Shown piece by piece: positions 1 through 9,595 of a stretch of 64,000 nucleotides of DNA; the stretch's first letter is position 1; each line of letters starts with the position of its first letter. The DNA comes from Undaria pinnatifida (lineage: Eukaryota; Sar; Phaeophyceae; Laminariales; Alariaceae). The position numbers and the translations under genes were made by a program. Below the pieces are notes generated by a model. That model saw nothing but the letters and a program-made list of their open reading frames with translations, was not told the DNA's origin and did not search any database. Location: positions 8,986,330 to 9,050,329 of the forward strand of contig JABAKD010000009.1 of assembly GCA_012845835.1 (NCBI GenBank), given 5' to 3'.

Positions 1-340
1 AGACCAGATCAATGTTCTATATGATCCATATGATCTACTTCGAAGCATTTTATCTATGTGATCTACATGTATGTGTTTCAGAGCAGACATATCCCTGGTC
101 TATACGATCTGCTATGACCTATAAATCATATTCCTGGGTGATCTGAATGACCTAGTACATTTTTTATCGGTAAGGATCTGTACTCGTACACACATCCTGC
201 ACGACATATTATATGGCGACATACATGTGCAGGATGTACATGCTCTAGATCATGATCTCTCCCAAGCGACACAATCCTCTCATTTCGGAGTGTTTCTCGG
301 CTTGCGTTTCTGCTCGGCGTTGTTTTTGTCTCCCTTGGCA

Positions 341-430
341 GATGGCTGACATGGCGTGGAACATCAAGTGTCGAGAGGAGGACATGGAGTTCCGCCGTAG
401 GGAGATTCAGTGGCGAAGGGAAGAGGCAAG
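341..430 (+). CDS. Possible 5' exon of the Orai gene (uncertain)
   Basis: A good polypyrimidine acceptor (ttgtctcccttggcag) ends at 340 and is followed by an open frame starting ATG GCT GAC. It encodes a charged helical stretch, MADMAWNIKCREEDMEFRRR and onward, of the kind that precedes TM1 in Orai proteins. I found no clean donor in a phase that joins directly to 1786. A repeat with GTGGGTACCC termini starts at 441 and may have altered the exon end. This could be chance. Confidence 0.25.
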
Positions 431-440
431 CCTTGAGTTT

Positions 441-739
441 AGTGGGTACCCCGACTTAAGAGCGCCGAGGATGAGAGCATTCTGGACGCAAGAGAGGTCA
501 AATCGGCATGTCCCGCCTATTCTAAAAGCTATATATTCCCCGCTGCAGATAAGAGCGATGTGTCGTTGAGAGCGCTTTATTCGGGTTTGTCGCTCTACTG
601 TACGCTATATACTTCCCACCTACAGATAAGAGCAGGGTGTCATTGAGAGCTCTTCACCTGTTTAAAAACTGCACCCCGCGAATTACTTGGATTTAGTGTG
701 AGATTAAAGTGGCAGAATTAAAAAGGGGTATCCACTGTA
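441..739. mobile_element. MITE-like element, GTGGGTACCC termini (copy 1)
   Basis: The left end reads agtgggtaccccgac and the right end ggggtatccactgta, an inverted terminal repeat. The inside carries agataagagc motifs twice. Shorter right-end-like pieces follow at about 860-905 and 1068-1105. Better copies are at 57141-57359 and 58537-58716. Confidence 0.6.
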
Positions 740-1596
740 GTGTTGGTAGGACTGCGCTGCATATATTCTCATCTGGAGATAAGAGCAATGTGTAAGTTTA
801 ACCCTTCACCCCTTTGGAAATGTAACCCACGAGTTGAGGAACAATCTATTTGGGTTTACTGTGGGATGAACCTTGCAGAATTAAAAAAAGGCGTAACCGC
901 TGTATTGTTGTAGCAACGTTATGCTTTATCTTTCCCCAACTACAATGAAGGGCAGCTGCTGACTACAGAGCTCTTATTTGGGCTTGTCGCGGGGTGCTCT
1001 TGAATCGGAATGCCCCTTTAGAATTTAACCACGCGGCGGTTTTGGGGACAATCTACTTGGATTCAGTGTGAGATTATTACCTTGCAGTGTTAACAAGGGG
1101 CAAGCACTGTATCACAGTGTAAGCAGTGTAAGCCCGTCAACAACGAACAACTCTCTTTGAATTGAGCCTCAGATTCTTATTGTGACGCCACCCTTGAACA
1201 GCGTTTGAGCGTACATAGGCTGGTATATACCTCGTACGATTTAGTGTAGCGCTCGCCGCTGAGCATGATTTCTTGGACCAATTTTCTTACCGTCCGCCCG
1301 AAAAATTTGCGCATCACTTTCTTATTGTTCTTATCGGGCACTTTTGTATTGGCGAGCCTATACTGTAATAATACAAGGTTGCACTCAACGGGCTACCGGT
1401 ACAGCAGTACAGCGTGGAATACCTACGTCGTATTGATAAATAGTAAGAAACAGAAATACTGGCCCAGGCTGCATTTTTGAGTTTGGGAGTGGGGTGCGTT
1501 TTACACTAACTTTGGTTTAAAGGCTCCCGGATTTCTTTTTTTCCTGCCAGTATCAGCCTTTTGCCTTCTTTGCCACCCCGTTTCTTAGCGCTCCTG

Positions 1597-1733
1597 GGGG
1601 TACTCGGGTACCTACCCGGGTACCTACCCGAGTACGGCCCAAACAGCCAGGTTTGACACCTGGGGGGTACCCGGGTACCTACCCGGGTACCTACCCGAGT
1701 ACGGCCCAAACAGCCAGGTTTGACACCTGGGTT
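1597..1733. repeat. Tandem duplication of a GGTACC-rich unit (about 68 bp)
   Basis: Two nearly identical units run from gggtacctacccgggtacc through acggcccaaacagccagg to gacacctgg. They are followed by a short GGGTT run, just before the Orai TM1 exon acceptor at 1785. Confidence 0.85.
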
Positions 1734-1785
1734 GGGTTGGGTTGGGTCGATTGATATACTGACCTCCTTGGCGCGGCTTACGCAG

Positions 1786-1918
1786 GTGTGGTGGCGAGGC
1801 GTGAACGACCGGAAGCGGGAGGTGGAAGAGAAAGCGAAACAGCTCGAGCAGGTGGCGTCCCTGTCCGCCCTCATCGCCGGTTTCGCCCTGGTTTCCATGG
1901 TGGAGATCAACATTCAAG
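1786..1918 (+). CDS. Orai exon with pore helix TM1
   Basis: The acceptor is cttacgcag at 1777-1785 and the donor is AAG|GTGTTG at 1918/1919; the exon holds 44 codons plus 1 nt. It begins VWWRGVNDRKREVEEKAKQ, a charged helix in the position of the cytosolic TM1 extension, and runs into SALIAGFALVSMVEIN. An acidic residue at the E106-equivalent site is the Ca2+ selectivity filter in animal Orai. Basic residues lie 3-5 positions before the place of R91, not at R91 itself. Confidence 0.85.
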
Positions 1919-4900
1919 GTGTTGTGTGTGTTTTTTCGGGCGAGCGCGTAGCCCCTGCAGGACTGCGTGGATGTTTACGGCCCAAACTACTCGGAATTAA
2001 AGTAGGTTCATGGAGCTCGTCACATGAGGAGGTCTGTAGCTCTCACCCAAAATCTGATTTTGTGCAAACTGAAAGTGCAATCCGATGGACAAAACCCTTG
2101 GTCCCGGTATACGAAAACGATCATTTTGCGAAACGAGAAATACTTTTTTCCCCCGGCGATTTTGGGTTAAAGAGCCTCCTCGATCAGAAAAACGGGGCTG
2201 CCACTGTCGTGTTACAGCACCACGCCTCGGCAGGTACGCTAGTATTTACGGTGGGCCATAGTAATCAAGACCCACGATGTAAGCAAAATGTATACATGAC
2301 GCTGTTTTTACTAGCCATATTTGGTCCTGATTACTTGGTTCCCCCGTACAATAGTGTACTTTGATTTGCGTGGTATATGCCTATGGACGTTGACAGCTGT
2401 CCGATAGTCGGGAAAAGGTGACAACCGACAGGCAGATATTCCGCCGACCCTTGCGGAGGGAGCAAGCGTGTCCTGACGCGGAAAGTAAGCGCAGAGAGCA
2501 AGAGCTCATCACGCGATGGGGGGGAAAGCAAAGTGTTGCGTTTTCCCCGCGTCGATATGGCATTGCGCTGCTCTTGCGGCCGGCCGCCGCCCGGCGTGCG
2601 TAAACCCCGTTCCTACCGGTTGATCATGGTACTACCCAGCGTGTGTGTTCTTCGCGTCGAACTGATTTTTTGCACTCATCTATTGATGCATCCAGCACAG
2701 GCAGTGTCCGTGCGGGCTCCTTCTCCTAGAGAGGCGATCTCTCTCTCTCTGTGGTCACAAGCTACGTGACAGAGATAGCACGTTGCTAATACAGCGACAA
2801 GATGGTTTGGTCAATGCTATGCCGACCGCAATTAATACGAGGGCGAAACGTGTGCAAGCCAGCAACACCAGGTTATTTTGCAACGAAAAAATAATAGAAG
2901 AATAAGAAAGAAGAATAAACAAACCAAAAAGTGAGGGAAAAAAACTGACAAGAGAGAGGGAAACAGGAGCGCATGGGGGAGGCACCCACTAACCTACTTC
3001 ATAACACAGGTCATATCACACCCCCACACGTCATATCACACCCCCTGGTGTGATATGGCGTGTGTTATCCAAAACGAGGGGGACACACTACGAAAACGTT
3101 CGACTTGGGGAAAAAAATCGTGGAGATGTGTACGTATGGACGCATCGATCGGCGCTTGCAGTCTCCCCAGGTTGTCGAGACGATCAGCTTGGAGTGTTGG
3201 TCCGAGGGGGGGTGTTGTCTTGACATGTTGCACGTGCTTTAAAGTCACGTAAGCGTGTGAGCTTGTGGGTAGTGGCATACTACTACTACTATCCTTCGTA
3301 TAAGCGCAAAAAAAGCTATTTTGTGGGTACTGTACTTAGTTGTATATCACCAACAAAATCGAGTGGGTATTGGTGTATAACGAACCAAAGCGAGTGGGTA
3401 GTGGCACATAACCAACGCTTATTTTTGTCCTTCCTGAACATCCTCCCTCCTCTCCCCCCCCCCCCCGCCTCCTTGTGCGGCGAAGATGACGTGAACGTTC
3501 TTGATGTTTGATGTTTTCATAACCAACATTCCTTTTTCCCCTCGCCGAACGCCCCCCCCCCCATTTTCTAACCAACACTCATTTTCCCCTCGCCAAACGC
3601 CCCCCCCCCCCCCTCCCCCCATTCCCTGGCCTCCTTGTGAGGAAATATGACGTGAACACGGTGCTCTTTGATATATTTCATAACCAGCACTCCTTTTTTT
3701 GCTTCGCCGAATGCCCCCCCCCCCCTGTGTATCCAACACTCTTCCCCCCCCCCCCTCCCCCCCCCCCCCCAACGGCCTCCTTGTGCGGCGAAGATGACGT
3801 GAACGCAGTGCTCTTGATATTTTTCGGGTCGACGGCAGCATCAGTGGTGAGTGAGGGTCGATTTGATACAATCCTTGAAAAATAAAACGAATAAATACAC
3901 TTCAGCTGTGAGGTCAAGAAATTCGTCGAGACTCACTTTTGTGCCACCTGCGTATGATGTTTCGATCGCGCGTTGGTACGGGGAGGTAGGTGTGCACTAG
4001 CTTATGCTCATAGAAATCATTAACAAGAATAAAAAGTGTGCATGCCCCAATAAAGGACATAGTGCCGCTCTGTCCGGAAATGCGGAGATGTAAGGACCGT
4101 TTGTAGGCTAAACTGTGAACTCGTTTGGGCTGAACCAAGGCTACGTACGATAGGGGGGTCATGTTTGGGACCTTTTTTTTTTGCAATGGCTCTGGGTCTC
4201 TCGCGCGAGCGACCCCCGTCTTCCTTTGGCGATCTTAACCCTTCGTGTGTGTGTGTGTTTTTCAACTTTTGTGATGTGAATCCGCAATGGAAAGAGTAAG
4301 CTACGCTGCGTCAAAGAAATCGCGTAAAGTGATTTTGGCCCGTGAGGTAGAGAGTCACTCGTGCGAGTGGCTCTAACTGGCTCTAACTGGCTCTATAACC
4401 CAGTACTGCTGTAGTAAAAGCGGGGGTATGTATATCATAACATCCCCCCCTACCGCACCCTTGGTCGCTGGTCGGTGTTGCTTTCCCGATTACCGTAATC
4501 ATGCGAAGGTTGGCACCGGGGTGCGATCGATATTTAAATGTTTCTACGTTGTGTTTTTTATCGCACCCCGGTGTTGTCTCTCCGATGGGTGCCAACCTTC
4601 CGATGGGGGTGCGGAAATACAATTAAATCATGCCGTTCTTCAATTTTGGCGCACCCCCGGTGCGATCTCTCCGATGGGTGCGCTGCTGAATCGAAATACA
4701 CCGCGCCGTACTGGGGCAACGGTGCTGCGTACATGCACCCCGGATACAAATTAAACGACTCAAAGCTACCTAAAACGACTTGACCGAAGCTGCGTTGGTA
4801 AAGTACGTTTGAGAGGAGTGGCGCACTGGTGATATATCATCGGAGTATGAAATAATGAGAGCATTACCTACCACAGACCCGCTGCGGTGGCCCTCAATTT

Positions 4901-7900
4901 CTATTCATGTCGGAGAGATCGCACCCGGGTGCGATCTCTCCGATGGGGGTGCGAAAACACGATTAAATGTTTCTACGTTGTGTTTTTTATCGCACCCCGG
5001 TGCTATCTCTCCGATGGGTGCCAACCTTCCGATGGGTGCCAGCCTTCGCATGATTACGGTACTTGTGGGGGCGGTGGCTAATCGTCTTTTTTTATTATTT
5101 TCAAGTTCTTTTTGCTTTATACCTATGTTTATCTCGTAGGAACGAACGCCTGCCCCCCCCCCCCCCCCGCCCCCCCGTGTTTTCAACTTTGCAACACCCT
5201 CCAGGATTTCCAGCCAACCATATCCCGCAGGGGAACCTTGTAGTTCGTACTGTATTACTGTAGTACCCGAATGGCCCGTGCTGTTGCAAGGCTTAGTTTG
5301 GGTAGGTACAACACTATCTAGGGGTCCTCCAATAAGGCAGTGCGGTGTCAGCGCAAAATTACCGCCTTCTTGGGGGAAGCCGCCTGATTCATTGCAGGTA
5401 ATGAGTGCAATTCCCCCCCTTATATCGGGATACCGCCTTAGTCAAACCTCCTTATCGGGGGACTCCTGTTTGTACAGTATGCGCTTGCTGTATGGCGTGT
5501 TGTATGTAACCACGCGGCGTGCCCCTGCGAAGTAGGTGAGGAAAATACAGTATGTAATGCGCTGAGCCGCACTTGTCGCAGGCTCTCGAACATACACCCT
5601 CACAGAAGAAGCGCAGTACCTGTCGTCAAAGGCTCCACACGCATAAACCACACAGGGGTGAGCCGTACCCGTCGTCACGCTCCACCCTCTAACATATACG
5701 GACAGTATCTTGTCATCAAAGCCCGGGTCGTATCTTTGTTATGATCACGACTGCCTCTAGGGGGAGGCAGTTCCATACTCCGGGGCATACACCGATACTA
5801 CGGTGCATGATACGATACGATATGTTTGATCCGATGTGCTATTAATGCTATGTGACTACCGATACACCAGGTTTACAATACTAGGCTAGACCGATGCGCG
5901 AAACAAACCAAACCAAAACCAAACCGAAGCGAACCGAATCAAACCAAACCAAATCGAACCGAATCGAACCAAACCAAACCAAACCGAACCGAATCGAACC
6001 GAGCCGAACCGAAACGAAACGAAACGAAACGAAACGAAACGAAACGAAACGAAACGAAACGAAACGAAACGAAACGAAACGAAACGAAACGAAACGAAAC
6101 GAAACGAAACGAAACGAAACGAAACGAAACGAAACGAAACGAAACGAAACGAAACGAAACGAAACGAAATGAAACGAAACGAACCGAAACGAAACGAACC
6201 AAACCAAACCGAAACGAACCGAACCGAACCCAGCCAAACCAAACCAAACAAAACCAAACCACACCAAACTAAACCGAACCCAACCGAACCCAATCGAACC
6301 CAACCGAACCCAACCGAACCCAATCGAACCCAACCGAACCCAACCGAACCCAACCGAACCCAACCGAACCCAACCGAACCCAACCGAACCGAACCGAACC
6401 GAACCGAACCGAACCGAACCGAACCGAACCGAACCGAACCGAACCGAACCAAACCGAACCAAACCGAACCAAACCGAACCGAACCGAACCAAACCGAACC
6501 AAACCTAACAAAACAAAACAAAACAAAACAAAACAAAACAAAACAAAACAAAACAAAACAAAACAAAACAAAACAAAACAAAACAAAACAAAACAAAACA
6601 AAACAGAACCGAACCGAACCGAAACAAAACAAAACAAAACAAAACAAAACAAAACAAAACAAAACAAAACAAAACAAAACAAAACAAAACAAAACAAAAC
6701 AAAACAAAACAAAACAAAACAAAACAAAACAAAACAAAACAAAACAAAACAAAACAAAACAAAACAAAACAAACAAAACATAACAAAACAAAACAAAACG
6801 AAACAAACTAAACCAAACCGAACCAAACCAAACCAAACCAAACCAAACCAAACTGATACCGATGCAATACCGATATACGATCCTGCGCGCGGATTTACAA
6901 AAACGAAGGTAGGGCTGATGCTGCTGGCGATGTTGAGCTCGACTTTCATGTTGGTGGCCATCATGAAGTACGATGTCAAAGCGAAGGACCGCAACTACCC
7001 GTCGTTCCAACGCTTCTGGGCGAGCAGGTGGGACCGGTTGCCGCAGGAGTTGCTTCGGAGCGACCGGGATGGGGGTGGGGGGGGGTAGATGGGGAGATGG
7101 GGGAGGGAGAAGGGGGGCGGAGAGATGGGAGATGGGAGGGGGAGGGGGGGGGGGGGGGGGGGGGGGGGTAGGGCGGTGGGAGGGGGGAGAGGAGAGGAAG
7201 GGAGTGGGGGGGGGGGGGGGAGGGGTAGACATGCGACGAATGGGTGGAGGAAGCACGTACTACTTTGCGAGCGTCGTTTTGCGACAGCGCAGTGGTCGCT
7301 TGAAATTTCATGACGCCCGAACGGCGCTCGTTTTTCCTACAACGACAAACGTTAAGCACTTCTTGACACTGATGTCATACCGGTCGTATGCTGCGTTGTT
7401 GTGCGTGGATTTGCGTTTGTGTAGGTGTTTTTGTGTTTGATTCTTTGCGATTGGAGAATGCGCCTGCTACAGAGGACGCACAAAGTGTACCCGCCACCTC
7501 GATGGTGCTGCCTGATCACCGTGTGCGGGCAGCCACCCACCCACCCACCTTACGATTGACTTGATTTGACTTGGCTAGACTTGGCTTGGCTTGGTTGTTT
7601 GCCTGACTTTGGTTGGCTTGGCGTGGCTTGACTGCTGGCTTGGCTTGAGTTGGTTGTTGGCTCGCCTTGCCTTGCCTTGTCTTGCCTTGCCTTGTCTTGC
7701 CTTGCTTGCCTTGCCTTGCCTTGCCTTGCCTTGCCTTGCCTTGCCTTGCCTTGCCTTGCCTTGCCTTGCCTTGCCTTGCCTTGCCTTGCCTTGCCTTGCC
7801 TTGCCTTGCCTTGCCTTGCCTTGCCTTGCCTTGCCTTGCCTTGCCTTGCCTTGCCTTGCCTTGCCTTGCCTTGCCTTGCCTTGCCTTGCCTTGCCTTGCC

Positions 7901-9006
7901 TTGCCTTGCCTTGCCTTGCCTTGCCTTGCCTTGCCTTGCCTTGCCTTGCCTTGCCTTGCCTTGCCTTGCGTTGCCTTGCCTTGCCTTGCCTTGCCTTGCC
8001 TTGCCTTGCCTTGCCTTGCCTTGCCTTGCCTTGCCTTGCCTTGCCTTGCCTTGCCTTGCCTTGCCTTACCTTGCCTTGCCTTGCCTTGCCTTGTTTTGCC
8101 TTGGCTTGGCGTGTCGCGACGTGTCGCGGCGTTTGTCTGTGTGCTGTCTCTCGATCCGATGTCTATGGCGCGTTCGTTTTTTGTACTCTAGTATTGATAG
8201 AATCCCGCGCTGCCGCTTGTTCGGTACATCGGCTCTGCCCCCCCTCCCCCCTGCCAGGTGTGAGAGCGATTGGCGGTTTAGTTTCAGGGCTTTCAACATC
8301 GGTGAGATTCAAGAATCAAACAAACAAACAAACAAACAAACAAACAAATTGAATCCCCACGGAGAGAGTAAGGGTTAAGTACTGCATGGCAATACACCAC
8401 GTTCTACTCGACCACTTTTTATCCTGCCCAAGCTTGAATTTCTCGGTTTGGCTCCGACTGTGTAAAGCCGCTTTTGCTAGCCTTGTTTTTCATGATTCCC
8501 GTGACAGCTCCGCTGTGATTTACTCTTAAACCTCCTTAGTAGTTGACGAATGCCTGCAACTTAAAACCAATTCCAGCGACACCCCTGTTCATTGGACACC
8601 TCATTTTATGTCTAAAAGGCATGTAACGTGTGAAACAGGGCACAGTTCCTACCTTGTTGCTTTTGCTCTTTTACGGTTCACCTGAAAAAGTCCGGTGTGA
8701 TCGACACCTATCTGCATTCTGGAAATAAAAACAGGAATCCCACTTTTCATGGGCGTCCTGGCGGAGGTGGGGTGGATAAGTCTGTACGACGGCTCAACAG
8801 AGCGATTTGTTGCTGCTGCAGCGATATCCGTGATCGCCATCGTTTGCGGGCTGATCTTCTACGCCTACACCTATCGAAAGTGGGGGCCGTTCCTGTCCAA
8901 CCTCAAGCTCGATCTGCATATCATTCAGGAGGAATCGAGTCACGGGAAAATGCAAGATGGTTTCGGGGGAAGCAGGGATGAGGAGGGTGAGGATGACCGG
9001 GTATAG
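1786..9006 (+). CDS. Orai-type store-operated Ca2+ channel, multi-exon (partial model)
   Basis: Four exons fit the Orai (CRAC channel) family: 1786-1918, 6909-7027, 8258-8301 and 8735-9006 (stop TAG). Exon 1 gives SALIAGFALVSMVEINIQ, matching Orai TM1. The residues equivalent to human G98, F99, V102 and the pore glutamate E106 are all present; the position of R91 is serine. The 6909 exon encodes VGLMLLAMLSSTFMLVAIM (TM2 region) and ends QRFWASR. The 44-bp exon reads CESDWRFSFRAFNI, and the last exon carries GIPLFMGVLAEVGW (TM3), FVAAAAISVIAIVCGLIFY (TM4) and an acidic tail. The last two junctions agree in phase (2/1, then 1/2). Exon 1 ends in phase 1 and the next exon starts in phase 0 if the acceptor is at 6908, so a small exon for the TM1-TM2 loop and early TM2 is probably missing. 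An alternative acceptor at 6912 joins in phase but leaves almost no loop. Family membership is secure; the complete model is not. Confidence 0.82.
3440..3835. repeat. Degenerate tandem repeat with C-homopolymer tracts
   Basis: Three to four units contain cctccttgtgcggcgaagat and gacgtgaac, each preceded by 10-17 consecutive C, at about 3467, 3628 and 3775. Several frames through it are composition artefacts. Confidence 0.75.
3870..3990 (-). repeat. GCTTGCAAAGATGAG family, inverted diverged copy
   Basis: aatacacttcagctgtgagg and tcgtcgagactcacttttgt match, on the minus strand, the core of the 36.0-kb element; ends near gtttcgatcgcgcg. In the Orai intron. Confidence 0.6.
4440..5060. repeat. 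Foldback repeat built on GCACCCCGGTGCGAT units
   Basis: Inverted pairs such as gaaggttggcaccggggtgc (near 4504) and gcaccccggtg plus gggtgccaaccttcc (4563-4600) recur with direct repeats of ctctccgatggg and aaatgtttctacgttgtg at 4536 and 4965. This looks like two copies of a short foldback element. Confidence 0.7.
5896..6853. repeat. Long pentanucleotide array in ordered blocks (GAAAC, CCAAC/GAACC, AAAAC)
   Basis: About 0.95 kb of nearly uninterrupted 5-mers in blocks: mixed CAAAC/GAACC, then GAAAC (6010-6180), alternating GAACC/CAACC (6265-6385), GAACC (6385-6505), AAAAC (6505-6600), a short GAACC patch, AAAAC again to about 6800, then CAAAC. It lies in the intron just before the Orai TM2-region exon. 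Reading frames through it (up to 456 codons) are artefacts. Confidence 0.95.
7081..7225. repeat. G-homopolymer / GGGA-rich tract
   Basis: Purine-only DNA with G runs of 10-20, directly after the 7027 donor of the Orai gene. It could form G-quadruplexes and is prone to assembly length error. Confidence 0.85.
7655..8100. repeat. (TTGCC)n pentanucleotide array
   Basis: About 85 copies of CTTGC/TTGCC with rare variants (one GTTGC, one TTACC). It ends about 160 bp before the 44-bp Orai exon at 8258. The 253- and 242-codon frames through it are artefacts. Confidence 0.95.
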
Positions 9007-9009
9007 CGG

Positions 9010-9595
9010 TGATTTTTTTCATACAGCGGTGACGGTTGTATGCAGCAGTGGTGGTTATAGCGATGGCGGTTATAGCGGTGGCGATTGTATCGATGGAAGT
9101 TTTAGCGGTGGCGGTTATAGCGGTGGTGGTTGTGGAGGTGACGTTTTCGGCGGTGATGGTTACCGCGGTGGCGGTTATAGAGGTGGCTGTTACAGCAGCG
9201 GTGGCAAGTTAATGGTGGCGGCTACAGTGGTGATATGGCGGTGATTTACAGGGGTGGCAGGTTACGGCGGCGGTGGGTTTAGTGGTGGCGATTCTGGGCG
9301 TGGCGGTTACAGCGATGGCGGCTACAGAAGTGACGGTTCAGAGTTGGCGGTTACGGCGGTGGCGGTAGCAGCAATGGTTGCGATTTTACTGGTAGCGGTT
9401 ACAGTGACGGTGTGGTGGCCATTGCAACGGTAGCGGATTCAACGGTGGCGGTTACGGCTGTATGGTTACGGAGGTGGCGGCTACGGTTGTGGCGATCACA
9501 GCGGTGGCAGCTACAGCGGTGGCGGTTACAGCGGTGACGGTTGCAGTGGTGGTGATTGCAGCAGTGGCGGTCGCGGTGGCCGCTATTCGAGGCGC
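9010..9595. repeat. Degenerate GGTGGCGGTTACAGC minisatellite
   Basis: Six-base steps of GGTGGC/GGTTAC/GGTGAC variants run for almost 600 bp and start at the Orai stop codon, so they occupy the 3' flank or 3' UTR. The Gly-rich frame is not supported as coding. Confidence 0.8.

Larger units (their letters stand above)
1919..5895. other. Orai intron, 5' part: repeat-rich, no exon recognised
   Basis: Holds C-homopolymer minisatellite units (3.44-3.84 kb), an inverted copy of the GCTTGCAAAGATGAG family (3.87-3.99 kb) and a foldback repeat (4.4-5.06 kb). A missing exon for the TM1-TM2 loop should lie between 1919 and 6908; I could not identify it. Confidence 0.5.

Noticed and set aside
5881-7256. 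Long frames rich in FVSFR, FCFVL or RNETK repeats (up to 456 codons)
   Set aside because: They are translations of the pentanucleotide array, open in several frames on both strands, with no start context or domain.
7591-8378. Overlapping ALPCL-repeat frames of 174-253 codons
   Set aside because: Three plus-strand frames are open at once because TTGCC repeats contain no stop; the real exon nearby is 8258-8301.
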